Below are positions 51,933 through 59,826 of a stretch of 64,000 nucleotides of DNA, piece by piece. The notes beneath the pieces are model-generated. The model was given only the letters and a program-made list of their open reading frames with translations. It ran no database searches and was not told the DNA's origin. The translations under genes were made by a program, and so were the position numbers. The stretch is from Natronosporangium sp035305625 (GTDB taxonomy: Bacteria; Actinomycetota; Actinomycetes; Mycobacteriales; Micromonosporaceae): assembly GCA_963809545.1 (NCBI GenBank), contig CAWEKD010000005.1, positions 248,001 through 312,000 of the forward strand, written 5' to 3'. How positions within the stretch are numbered: the first letter of the stretch is position 1; every line of letters starts with the position of its first letter.

Positions 51933-53054
51933 TCAGGTTTCATAGATCGGTGAGACCCTGGGATAGGGCTTGGGCTGTCGACCAGCCTCCACGTCCGAGA
52001 GCAGCACATCCAGCTGATGGCTGGACAAGCCGAGTTCCCGGGCTATGTACATGAAGCAGATCGCCGAGCAGAACGACGTCCGGCTAGGGGACAGCCCTCC
52101 GAGCCAGGTCCGCTCCCTGAGGGCGGTACGAACCCACGCCTCGAACGCCATATGAGGATGGTGGGTGATCTGCAGCGTCCTGCGAAGCTGCATCACCCAG
52201 GCGGTAATCGTCCGGATGTCCTCGCCCGGCCGGAAACGCAGCCGCACAGCATAAGCTCCGGCATGGTGGAAGAGGAGCAGCGTCGTTGGCTCCTCCCATT
52301 CCCCTGCCTCCCTCATCCGTAGGTCGAGCTCATCCCGCAGCGGTCGGTCATCCAACGCCAGTGCGCGCAGATACTGCGCGGGGATGGAGGACGGCTTCCG
52401 AGCCTGGAGCCGCTGCAATGACCGCTGCGCGTCGGCCGACACCAGCTCCAGCGGCGTGGCGCTCCGCGGCGGCACTAGCCGCTCCTCGTGCTCAACGTTT
52501 CCCGACCCGGCTAGAGGATCCGCTGTTTCCACCAAGGACTCTGCCTCACGCACCAACACCGCCAGCGCCGCTTCCGACAGATCGAGCCCGCGTACGAACG
52601 CCATCAATACGTCGATCTCCCGCGTCCCGATCGTGTCTGGGTCGGTTTCCGCTGCCAGATACAGTTCCCCTAACGCCATCCGCGCCAGCACCTCAAGTGC
52701 CCACCGGTCTACCTCTTTCCTCGATTCCTTCTGCCCCTCGTCCGGCCACGCCTGATCACACAACCGTCCAAGGTGTGCCGTCACCTCCCGGATATCCACA
52801 TCCGGGCTCCAGTGTCGCCGTACCCCGAGGGTGAAGGTGGCGGTGCACAACCTTCCCAAGGCCACCCCCAGGGAAGCCTCGTCTGCCTGGTCTAACGAAC
52901 CAAGGTCCAATCGACTCAACGAACCAAGATCCAGCTGGCTTGACCCAACCAGGTCAGCCACTCCGGTTTCCTCCAGCTCGCTGAACTTCAGCTCGCTCTT
53001 GAGCAGGGCATACAGCAAGCTCCCCGCCAGGGTTTCCGGCATCTGGTGAATCAT
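51933..53054 (-). CDS. Unknown protein B, paralog of protein A with the same internal duplication
   Basis: A 373-residue paralog of the downstream gene. Both halves carry the shared signature: SPDVDIREVTAHLGRL (82-97) with MALGELYLA, and RPGEDIRTITAWVMQLRRTL (275-294) with LGLSSHQLDVLL. An N-terminal insertion contains two LDLGSL units from a 24-bp tandem repeat. A linker (180-220) is charged and Pro-containing. ATG 53054 is chosen because AGAAGGGG lies eight bases upstream; the longer frame to 53159 has no such site. 214 bp separate it from protein A, so each may have its own promoter. No known family recognised. Confidence 0.8.
   Translation of the reverse strand: MIHQMPETLAGSLLYALLKSELKFSELEETGVADLVGSSQLDLGSLSRLDLGSLDQADEASLGVALGRLCTATFTLGVRRHWSPDVDIREVTAHLGRLCDQAWPDEGQKESRKEVDRWALEVLARMALGELYLAAETDPDTIGTREIDVLMAFVRGLDLSEAALAVLVREAESLVETADPLAGSGNVEHEERLVPPRSATPLELVSADAQRSLQRLQARKPSSIPAQYLRALALDDRPLRDELDLRMREAGEWEEPTTLLLFHHAGAYAVRLRFRPGEDIRTITAWVMQLRRTLQITHHPHMAFEAWVRTALRERTWLGGLSPSRTSFCSAICFMYIARELGLSSHQLDVLLSDVEAGRQPKPYPRVSPIYET
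52894..52941. repeat. 24-bp tandem duplication inside protein B
   Basis: Units 52894-52917 and 52918-52941 begin AACGAACCAAG and differ at a few bases; they encode two LDLGSL repeats in protein B. Confidence 0.7.
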
Positions 53055-53264
53055 TCCGTATGCCCCTTCTGAGATCTCCGCTCCGGTGGCCGGGATGGTG
53101 GGGAGCCGCCAGTGGGTGGCTTCGCACCGGCCATCGTCCAGCATGCCGGCAAGGGGCAACTACGCGATCCGATGGCAGGCTGCACCCCGGTTGCTCCTAC
53201 GACAAGCCGGTGGCGGGCCACGGGGTCACCGTCACCCGCCACCGGCCGACTCTGCTCCTGCCTC

Positions 53265-54806
53265 CTAGCAGGCGCCGTAGCGGCACTGCAGGAACGCGAA
53301 GGTGATTTCGGACTCGGACAGCACCCGCTGATGGGCACGCACCTCATCGATGGAACCGATCAGGTGGTCGGCGTCGAGTCCCGCGCCGACCGTGAACGTG
53401 CCGGTGGCGGCCCAGGCGGACGGGGCAGGAGCGGTGGTCACCGTACCGGGCACGGGGTCACCGTTGTACGGTCCACCGTCTACCACGAGCCGGATCTGCC
53501 CGGCGAGCGGATCGTAGCTACCAGCCAGGTGGACCCACTCCCCTGGCTGTGGCAGCCTCGACGAGCAGGCGGAGGTGACATCCGGCAGTCCGTCCCCGTG
53601 CCGTACCTCGAAGCACCAACCGCCCTGGCCACTGTTGGCGGCCGGGTCATACACCAGCGCCGCCATGGTGTCGGCGAGCCCGTTCTGGGAGACCACCACC
53701 GTGCGGTCGGCGAAACTGTCCGGCTTGACCCAGGCCATGACGGTGAAACCGGCGTGGTAGTCGGTGGAAAGTACCGTCCCCATCTCCACATATCCGTCAC
53801 CGTCCAGCACGATCGCGGTACCGGTCGCCGCAGGGTTGCTCGGGTTGATGCCGGAGGGGCCCCAGGTGGCGCTACCCCGCAGGGTGCCGGCGTACGTGGG
53901 GTCACCGTTGGTGGGCAGGGCCTGGTCCCCCTGCCCCTCGTCGAACTTCCATTGCAGGAACTCAGGGGGTTCCGGCTTCACCAGGAACGCGTACGACGTC
54001 CAATCGGAGACGTTGCCGGCATGGTCCACCGCGCGGACCCGCAGCACCTGCTCCATGTCCGCCACCGGCGTGATCATCACGTCCTCAGCCGGCATGCCAG
54101 CGGCGACCGGCACGACCGCCCCGTCACCGTTGAGCCAGCGGTAATGGAACTCGACCACATCGGTGGCCCCGTCCGGATCGAACGTGAACGGCCCAGGCTG
54201 GCCGACCCCACCGTTCCAGGTGCCGGTGTCCTTGGGCAGATAGAAATCCGACCACACCACCGGGGCTCCCGGCGGAGTGGTGTCCACCGTGAACACAAAA
54301 TCGGGGGACCAGTCACTGCTCCCGCCCCGGCTGTGCGCCCGTACCCGGAACTGATAGGTCTCCCCGTCGGTGAGCTCCAGCGACGGGCGCCACTGCGCGA
54401 TGGCACCGGAGCTGACGTCACGGACCACCCCAGCGGAGACCAGCGATCCGGACATGGTGCGGACCTGGAACCGCACGAAATTCAGCAGCGCACCGTCCGG
54501 GTGACTCACGCGCGCCTGCAACCAGGGCCGCGTTGACCGTACGGCGGCCGGTGACTCGCACACCAGGCAGTCACCGCCGAGCCCCAACTGGTCCGGTGGA
54601 TACGGCTTCCCCAGGAGGCTGGCCGTGACGACCGGTGCGGGTGTCTCGGTGGCCGCCGCTGGGCTGCCCAGCATCGTGGTCGCCAGCAGGGTCAGCGAAA
54701 GGGTCCCCACCAACGCACGCCGGAGCTGGCCCCGGCGGCTGGCGGCTCCCCGGTGATGTGTCCACAAGTTACGGAGTCGCGACCTCACGGACGGGGTGGG
54801 TATCAA
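53265..54806 (-). CDS. Secreted LamG/concanavalin-like domain protein
   Basis: A 513-residue exported protein. A long signal region (basic to residue 28, then LVGTLSLTLLATTMLG, cleavage after AAA) is followed by beta-sandwich domains of the fibronectin-type (YQFRVRAHSRGG; LRVRAVDHAGN) and a C-terminal LamG jellyroll (residues about 310-505: TAIVLDGDGYVEMG, GFTVMAWVK, GEWVHLAGSYD, GSIDEVRAHQRVLSESEI). It probably binds or presents carbohydrates at the cell surface. The chain ends with two cysteines (QCRYGAC). TTG start at 54806 with GAGGAGGG upstream. Confidence 0.8.
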   Translation of the reverse strand: MIPTPSVRSRLRNLWTHHRGAASRRGQLRRALVGTLSLTLLATTMLGSPAAATETPAPVVTASLLGKPYPPDQLGLGGDCLVCESPAAVRSTRPWLQARVSHPDGALLNFVRFQVRTMSGSLVSAGVVRDVSSGAIAQWRPSLELTDGETYQFRVRAHSRGGSSDWSPDFVFTVDTTPPGAPVVWSDFYLPKDTGTWNGGVGQPGPFTFDPDGATDVVEFHYRWLNGDGAVVPVAAGMPAEDVMITPVADMEQVLRVRAVDHAGNVSDWTSYAFLVKPEPPEFLQWKFDEGQGDQALPTNGDPTYAGTLRGSATWGPSGINPSNPAATGTAIVLDGDGYVEMGTVLSTDYHAGFTVMAWVKPDSFADRTVVVSQNGLADTMAALVYDPAANSGQGGWCFEVRHGDGLPDVTSACSSRLPQPGEWVHLAGSYDPLAGQIRLVVDGGPYNGDPVPGTVTTAPAPSAWAATGTFTVGAGLDADHLIGSIDEVRAHQRVLSESEITFAFLQCRYGAC

Positions 54807-54829
54807 CTGCCCTCCTCATCAACATGACC

Positions 54830-54862
54830 TATCCGGATCACCACCGTACGTATCCAGATCAC
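54830..54862. promoter_or_regulatory. Direct-repeat operator upstream of the LamG gene
   Basis: TATCCGGATCAC (54830-54841) and TATCCAGATCAC (54851-54862) are spaced 21 bp start to start, two helical turns, on the same DNA face, 24-56 bp from the LamG start. Confidence 0.5.
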
Positions 54863-54968
54863 ATCGTGCAATGTAAATCACTGAGTGTGATCGACAAACT
54901 GGACATCTGCCGGCAACCTTGCGCCGTGGCGCCACGCGCAGTAACCACGACGGTGCACCACTCCGCGA

Positions 54969-55868
54969 TCAGGCGCGGGGTAGCCGAGCGGCCGCGACCC
55001 GCGCCAACTCCAGCAACCAGTTGAGATCCGCCTGGGAGTCGTACAGGCGCAACGTGGTCACCACCTCGCCTACCCGGACCACGGCGATCAGCTGGACCGA
55101 GTCTCGCCACGCCTCAGTGATCAGCAATGACTCATCACCGGCGAACCCGGTGCGCACGATCTGATAAGACACCGGATCGTCACCCCAGTCGCTCGGGTCA
55201 CACTCTTCCACCACCCTCCGGACATCCGCCAGGTGCTGGTGTGCACCCCCCGACTGGAACAGGTCCACCGCTTGGACCAGCCGGAGCCCCTCCTTCTGCC
55301 GGATGAACGCATCCTGGCTCAACCAGTCGCGCCCGCTCCCGGCATCAGCCGTCTCCACCGCGTCCGCTCCCGCCCCTGTCCCCCAGCTACGCAGCGCCAG
55401 CTCCCGGCGCAGCGCCAGGGACGGATGGTCCGCCGGGGTAAACCCGGGACAGGCCACCGCCCACAGCCAGTCCGGTGGGCCGTCCAGATACAGGACCATC
55501 GCGGCGAGCTGCCGCCAATCGCCTTCCCCAAGGTCCGCTGTGGTCAGAAACCAGCCACCGTCGACCTGGCTGTCGATAGTGGAGATATCGTCTTCACTCA
55601 CCGGTGGCGCCCCGGTCGGTGACGTCAGCGCGTCAGCCGCGGTGGACGGACCAGCGATCGGAGGCGGAGCGGTGCCCGGACTCCCGGCCAGCTTCCCCAA
55701 CCCGGTCGCGGCCAGCCCGGTGGTCGCCAACACCGCCACCGCCACCAGGCCGTACTGCCGATACCTACGGCGTTGCCCTCGCCGCCGCACCTCCTCCGCC
55801 GGGACGAACGGAGTCGGCGGTGGCTGCGCCCGCAGTCGGTCGAACCACCGGTCAAGGTGCTCGGACAT
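54969..55868 (-). CDS. Membrane-anchored sensor / probable anti-sigma factor of the ECF operon
   Basis: A 299-residue protein: a short cytoplasmic part (MSEHLDRWFDRLRAQPPP), one membrane helix (LVAVAVLATTGLAATG, about 40-56), a Pro/Ala linker, and an extracytoplasmic domain ending in TGFAGDESLLI, VVRVGEVVTTLR. The gene begins 17 bp inside the sigma gene, the usual position of an anti-sigma factor, but the cytoplasmic part is short and lacks a zinc-binding ASD motif, so the sigma-binding role is inference. The outer domain resembles the lipoprotein encoded two genes upstream. Confidence 0.75.
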   Translation of the reverse strand: MSEHLDRWFDRLRAQPPPTPFVPAEEVRRRGQRRRYRQYGLVAVAVLATTGLAATGLGKLAGSPGTAPPPIAGPSTAADALTSPTGAPPVSEDDISTIDSQVDGGWFLTTADLGEGDWRQLAAMVLYLDGPPDWLWAVACPGFTPADHPSLALRRELALRSWGTGAGADAVETADAGSGRDWLSQDAFIRQKEGLRLVQAVDLFQSGGAHQHLADVRRVVEECDPSDWGDDPVSYQIVRTGFAGDESLLITEAWRDSVQLIAVVRVGEVVTTLRLYDSQADLNWLLELARVAAARLPRA

Positions 55869-56388
55869 ACGCTTCCTCCGTCGTTTCCAGCAGCCGGGCG
55901 AGCGCCCGACGCCCCCGGGACAGCCGCGCTTTCACGGTGCCTTCGGCCACCCCGGTCTCCGCGGCCACGTCGGCCACCGACAGGCCGACCAGGTGATGCA
56001 GCACGATCGCGGTCCGCTGCGCCGGTGGGAGCTGCCCCAGCGCGGTGAGCAGCGCCACCGCGTCCGGATCCGGTTCAGGCGGCGCGGCCGGTGCGGGCGC
56101 CCGGCGCTGGGCGAGCAGCCGATTCCGGGCCCGCCGCCACCGACTCACCGCCACCCGTCGGGCGACCGTGCGTACCCACGCTTCCGGGTCGTCATAGCGT
56201 TTCAGGCGAGACCAGTGCTGCCACGCCCGCGCGTACGCCTCGTGCACCGCGTCCTGCGCCTCGGACGGATCTCGGGTCAGGGCGACCAGACACACGTACA
56301 CCCGTTGCCGGGTGGCGCGGTAGAACGCGTCGAAGCTCGCCTGATCCTCCACGCCCGTAACACGCGGCTGCCGCCGCTCCGGTTGCAC
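55852..56388 (-). CDS. ECF sigma factor, SigE-like
   Basis: A 178-residue group IV sigma factor. Region 2: FDAFYRATRQRVYVCLVAL to DAVHEAYARAWQHW; region 4: LPPAQRTAIVLHHLVGLSVADVA with the HTH AEGTVKARLSRGRRALA. The GTG 56388 start leaves a short leader; the GTG at 56352 is an alternative start closer to region 2. It lies 3 bp after the lipoprotein gene and overlaps the anti-sigma-like gene. Confidence 0.9.
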   Translation of the reverse strand: MQPERRQPRVTGVEDQASFDAFYRATRQRVYVCLVALTRDPSEAQDAVHEAYARAWQHWSRLKRYDDPEAWVRTVARRVAVSRWRRARNRLLAQRRAPAPAAPPEPDPDAVALLTALGQLPPAQRTAIVLHHLVGLSVADVAAETGVAEGTVKARLSRGRRALARLLETTEEAYVRAP

Positions 56389-56391
56389 CCG

Positions 56392-56937
56392 TCACCGCAC
56401 CAGGGCGCGGAGCTCCTCCGGCCCCAGCTCTTCGGTACGAATTGTGGTGATCTGGTCTGCTACCCGCACCACCACCGCGTACGCGGTGTGCTGCTCCGGT
56501 GGCCGCAGCCGGATGCTCTTCACCAGCAGGGACTCGTCGCCGGCGAACCCGGTGTCGATGATCAGATGCTGTTGCCGGTAGGCGTCCGGGTCGTCCCGTC
56601 CGCCGGCTTCGTAGCGGGCGCATTCCCGCAGCACCCGGCGGATCTCCGCGAACGCCCGTTCGCCCCAGCCCGGTTGATAGATCTCCACCTGCTCAGTCCG
56701 GTCCGACCTGGACCTCACCCGCACCTGTTGCCGCTGAGCCGGGGCCTGGTAGTCGGCGGCCCGGTAGCCGACACAATCCGGCAGCTCCCACGCCCACGGT
56801 TCCGCCACCGGGGGTTGCTCCGCCTCGATCGACTCCGCCCCGGGGTGGGCACTCTGGCAACCGGCCAACAGCACCGCGACCAGCGCCGCCACCAGACCCC
56901 GCACCGGGGCCGGGAGTGACGGTGGGCGGCGAGGCAT
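56392..56937 (-). CDS. Lipoprotein sharing the sensor domain of the anti-sigma-like protein
   Basis: A 181-residue lipoprotein: lipobox VLLAGCQS (Cys27), a short linker and a globular domain with YRQQHLIIDTGFAGDESLL, in part, and VVVRVADQITTIR. The core order C...DDPxxY...TGFAGDESLL...VVRV...TTxR is also present in the extracytoplasmic part of the protein encoded at 54.97 kb, so the two look like paralogous domains. AAGGAGC lies seven bases before the ATG. First gene of the sigma operon. Confidence 0.8.
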   Translation of the reverse strand: MPRRPPSLPAPVRGLVAALVAVLLAGCQSAHPGAESIEAEQPPVAEPWAWELPDCVGYRAADYQAPAQRQQVRVRSRSDRTEQVEIYQPGWGERAFAEIRRVLRECARYEAGGRDDPDAYRQQHLIIDTGFAGDESLLVKSIRLRPPEQHTAYAVVVRVADQITTIRTEELGPEELRALVR

Positions 56938-57008
56938 GGGCGCTCCTTTGCTCCGGGACAGTGGCGGTTCATCATGTTCCACGCCGCAGCAGCGGTGTGG
57001 GTTGCGGG

Positions 57009-57014
57009 TAGCCT
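57009..57014 (+). promoter_or_regulatory. -10 box of leaderless maf
   Basis: TAGCCT, eight bases, then GTG at 57023; spacing is slightly longer than in the other cases. Confidence 0.45.
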
Positions 57015-57022
57015 GTGCCCTC

Positions 57023-57694
57023 GTGGGTGATCGCCTAACGTCGTCCCGGCCTCGGCTGGTGCTCGCTTCCGCCAGCGCCAGCCGCCGGCAGATCCTCGCC
57101 AGCGCCGGCATCGCCGCCGAGGTGATGGTGAGCGGGGTGGATGAATCGACCATCACAGAGCCGGACATCACCCGGCGTTGTCAGGCGCTGGCCCGGTTGA
57201 AGGCCCAGGCGGTCGCGGACCAGCTCCGGGACCAGCTATCGGTCCCTGACCGGTCGCCGGCAGCGACGCCGGCCGCCCCGGTCGGGGCACCGACGCTGGT
57301 GTTGGGGTGTGACTCACTGCTGGAGTTCGACGGTCAGGTGCTGGGTAAACCGGGCGACGCGGCGACCGCGACCGCCCGGTGGCGGCGGATGCGGGGCCGA
57401 TCCGGGGTGCTCCACACCGGGCACGCGGTGGTCGAGGTGGGTTCCGGCCGGGTAGCGGAGGCGGTCAGCCGGGCCCGGGTCCACTTCACCGAGATCACCG
57501 ATGAGGAGATCGCCGCGTACGTGGCCACGGGGGAGCCGCTGCAGGTGGCGGGCGCGTTCACGATCGAGGGGTACGGGGCGCCGTTCATCGACCGGATCGA
57601 CGGCGACCCGGGCACCGTGCTCGGATTGTCGCTGCCGCTGTTGCGGCGGCTGCTCGCGGAGCTCGACGTCCCCATCACCGCGCTCTGGCGGTGA
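57023..57694 (+). CDS. maf: Maf-like nucleoside triphosphate pyrophosphatase
   Basis: A 223-residue house-cleaning nucleotide pyrophosphatase. LASASASRRQIL, the GCDSLLEFDG catalytic aspartate region, and QVAGAFTIEGYGAPFI are diagnostic. A Pro/Ala-rich insertion (residues about 72-92) is unusual. In mycobacteria Maf sits between accE5 and accA3; here it is followed by a drug-exporter and accA, so the order is kept with insertions. Confidence 0.92.
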   Translation: MGDRLTSSRPRLVLASASASRRQILASAGIAAEVMVSGVDESTITEPDITRRCQALARLKAQAVADQLRDQLSVPDRSPAATPAAPVGAPTLVLGCDSLLEFDGQVLGKPGDAATATARWRRMRGRSGVLHTGHAVVEVGSGRVAEAVSRARVHFTEITDEEIAAYVATGEPLQVAGAFTIEGYGAPFIDRIDGDPGTVLGLSLPLLRRLLAELDVPITALWR

Positions 57695-57695
57695 A

Positions 57696-57728
57696 CGGCC
57701 GGTCGACGGGGAACCCGTCGACCGGCCG
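57696..57728. terminator. Strong hairpin terminator after maf
   Basis: Perfect 15-base arms (57696-57710 and 57714-57728) and a GAA loop, between maf and the convergent permease gene. Confidence 0.85.
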
Positions 57729-57768
57729 GGGTCATCCTTGGGGCGGGGCACCGCCCGCCCCAGCCGCG

Positions 57769-58539
57769 TCAGCGCACGGTGCGGGCGAACGCGCGGGCCG
57801 CCCAGACCACCGCCAACACCGCCAACACGGCCACGACCAGCGCCCCCTGCCAGACACTGTCGTCGCCGATGTTGCCGGCGAACAGGGCGCGTACGCCGTC
57901 CACCGCCCAGGAGAACGGGTTGACCTTGGAGAGGTTCTCCAGCCACCGGGGAGCGTACGGCTCCACGATCGGCAGCATGATGCCGGACAGCAGCATCAGC
58001 GGCAGCGCCACCGTGTTCATCAGGGGCGCCAACGCGTCCTCGCTGCGGACCTTCAGCGCCACCGCGTACGACACCGCGGAGGTCATCAACGCGATCAACG
58101 CCAGCATCAGGTAGGCCAACAGAATGTTGGCCAGATGGGCCGACAGCCCGAAGATCAGCGACAGCACGGTGATGAGGAACGCTTGCACGAGCAGGGTGCT
58201 GGCGTCCCGTAGGGAGCGTCCGAGCAGGAGCGCCAGCCGGCTGATCGGAGTCACCCGGGACCGTTCGATCACCCCGGCGCGTAGCTCGGCGATCAGGCCG
58301 AACCCTTGGAACAGCCCGCCGAAGATGGCCAGCATCACCAGCAGCCCCGGCACGAAGATCTGGTAGGCGTCCGCGTTGGTCTCCACCCCGAGCGGGGCCA
58401 GCGCGGGCTTCAGCAGCGGCGCGAACAGCAGCAGATACATCACCGGCTGGAAAACGCCGACGAAGATCCACACTGGTTGGCGCAGTTGCAGCAGGGCCTG
58501 CCGCTGATAGATCAGCCAGGTGTCACGTAGCAACTTCAT
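57769..58539 (-). CDS. ABC-2 type multidrug permease (DrrB-like)
   Basis: A 256-residue permease with six membrane helices: RQPVWIFVGVFQPVMYLLLF, in part, and the conserved LMLLSGIMLPI and LENLSKVNPFSW near the C-terminus are characteristic of DrrB-type exporters. It pairs with the ATPase encoded immediately upstream (4-bp gap). Confidence 0.9.
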   Translation of the reverse strand: MKLLRDTWLIYQRQALLQLRQPVWIFVGVFQPVMYLLLFAPLLKPALAPLGVETNADAYQIFVPGLLVMLAIFGGLFQGFGLIAELRAGVIERSRVTPISRLALLLGRSLRDASTLLVQAFLITVLSLIFGLSAHLANILLAYLMLALIALMTSAVSYAVALKVRSEDALAPLMNTVALPLMLLSGIMLPIVEPYAPRWLENLSKVNPFSWAVDGVRALFAGNIGDDSVWQGALVVAVLAVLAVVWAARAFARTVR

Positions 58540-58543
58540 CAGA

Positions 58544-59500
58544 TCAGCTCTCCCGCAAGGAACGGCCGGTCTTGGCCAGGAATACGTCGTCGAGGCTGGG
58601 GCGGTGCACCTCCACCGAGTTCAGCGCCACTCCGGCGGTGTCCAGCGTCCGCATGATCTGCGGCACCGCGGTCGCGCCGTCGTCCACGTACAGCCGGACC
58701 GCCTGCTCCAGGGTCTCCAGCTTGCGCACGTACGGCTGGGCGTCGAGGGCCTGAGCCGCGTGCGGCACCTTCCCCGGCACCCCGACCGTGACCACCTCGC
58801 CGGAGATCTCCCGCTTCAGCCCCTGCGGGGTCCCCTCCGCCACGATCACGCCGTGGTCGATGATGGCGATCCGATCGCAGAGCGCGTCCGCCTCCTCCAG
58901 GTAGTGGGTGGTGATGAACACGGTCATGCCCTCTTCCCGCAGCCGGCGGATCTCGTCCCACATGTGGGCACGGCTCTGCGGATCCAGCCCGGTGGTGGGC
59001 TCATCGAGGAACACGATCTGCGGTTCGTGGATGATCCCCAGGGCGATGTCGACGCGCCGACGCTGCCCACCGGAGTAGGTCTTGCACTTGCGGTCGGCGA
59101 ACTCGGTGAGCTGGAAGGCCGCCAACGCCCGCTCGGCCCGCTGCAGCGCCTCCGCCTTGCTCAACCCGTAGGAGCGGGCGTGCAGCACCAGCTCCTCGCG
59201 GGCAGTGACCTCGTCCCAGGTGCTGCCGCCCTGGGCGACGTACCCGATCCGGCGACGCACCTCGCCGGGCTGGGTGCGCAGGTCGGCACCGGCGATGGTG
59301 GCCTCCCCACCGTCCGGCTCGATCAGTGTGGCGAACATGCGCAGGGTGGTGGTCTTGCCCGCGCCGTTAGGTCCAAGGAAGCCGAAAATCTCCCCTTTGT
59401 GAACGGTCATGTCGACCCCTCGGACCGCCTCTACGGTCTTGACCTCCCGCCCCTGCCGGGAGCGGTAGGACTTCCGCAGCCCGCGTGTCTTGATCATCAT
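58544..59500 (-). CDS. ABC-2 transporter ATPase (DrrA-like)
   Basis: A 318-residue ATPase of the daunorubicin-resistance type. Walker A GPNGAGKTTT, signature YSGGQRRRVDIA, Walker B IVFLDEPTTGLDP and the C-terminal SLDDVFLAKTGRSLRE that DrrA proteins end with. Start at the double ATG 59500 behind GAGGAAAG. Its promoter region holds three ATGTCA repeats. Confidence 0.93.
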   Translation of the reverse strand: MMIKTRGLRKSYRSRQGREVKTVEAVRGVDMTVHKGEIFGFLGPNGAGKTTTLRMFATLIEPDGGEATIAGADLRTQPGEVRRRIGYVAQGGSTWDEVTAREELVLHARSYGLSKAEALQRAERALAAFQLTEFADRKCKTYSGGQRRRVDIALGIIHEPQIVFLDEPTTGLDPQSRAHMWDEIRRLREEGMTVFITTHYLEEADALCDRIAIIDHGVIVAEGTPQGLKREISGEVVTVGVPGKVPHAAQALDAQPYVRKLETLEQAVRLYVDDGATAVPQIMRTLDTAGVALNSVEVHRPSLDDVFLAKTGRSLRES

Positions 59501-59547
59501 TGGTCTTTCCTCGCCCCCTCGAGTGACGACGCCTGCTGCCGCTAATG

Positions 59548-59576
59548 ATGTCAAATTAATGTCATGTGCGATGTCA
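59548..59576. promoter_or_regulatory. Triple ATGTCA direct repeat in the exporter promoter
   Basis: ATGTCA at 59548, 59559 and 59571, spaced 11 and 12 bp, one helical turn each; read on the minus strand they give TGACAT boxes, one overlapping a TTGACA-like -35 sequence for the exporter operon. Confidence 0.55.
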
Positions 59577-59814
59577 TGCTAACGCCGACGTGACCCTAGC
59601 GCCTCCCTGCCGGCGCGGCAACGACCTTTTGCCGGCGGCACCGTACCGCCGGGTTACGACGCTCCCGCGCCTCCCGCTCCCCGATCGGGTGACGCTCGCC
59701 GCCCCTGGGGGAGCAACACCTTCCTGCGCTCCCGACCTTCCTGACCTCGGACCGCCGCGGCCGTCCCGAAAATTGGGCGGGTCTTCTGGTCGAAGCCCGT
59801 CATCCGGCGGCCGA

Positions 59815-59820
59815 TACACT
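59815..59820 (+). promoter_or_regulatory. -10 box of leaderless accA
   Basis: TACACT, six bases (GCCGGC), then ATG at 59827. Confidence 0.65.
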
Positions 59821-59826
59821 GCCGGC

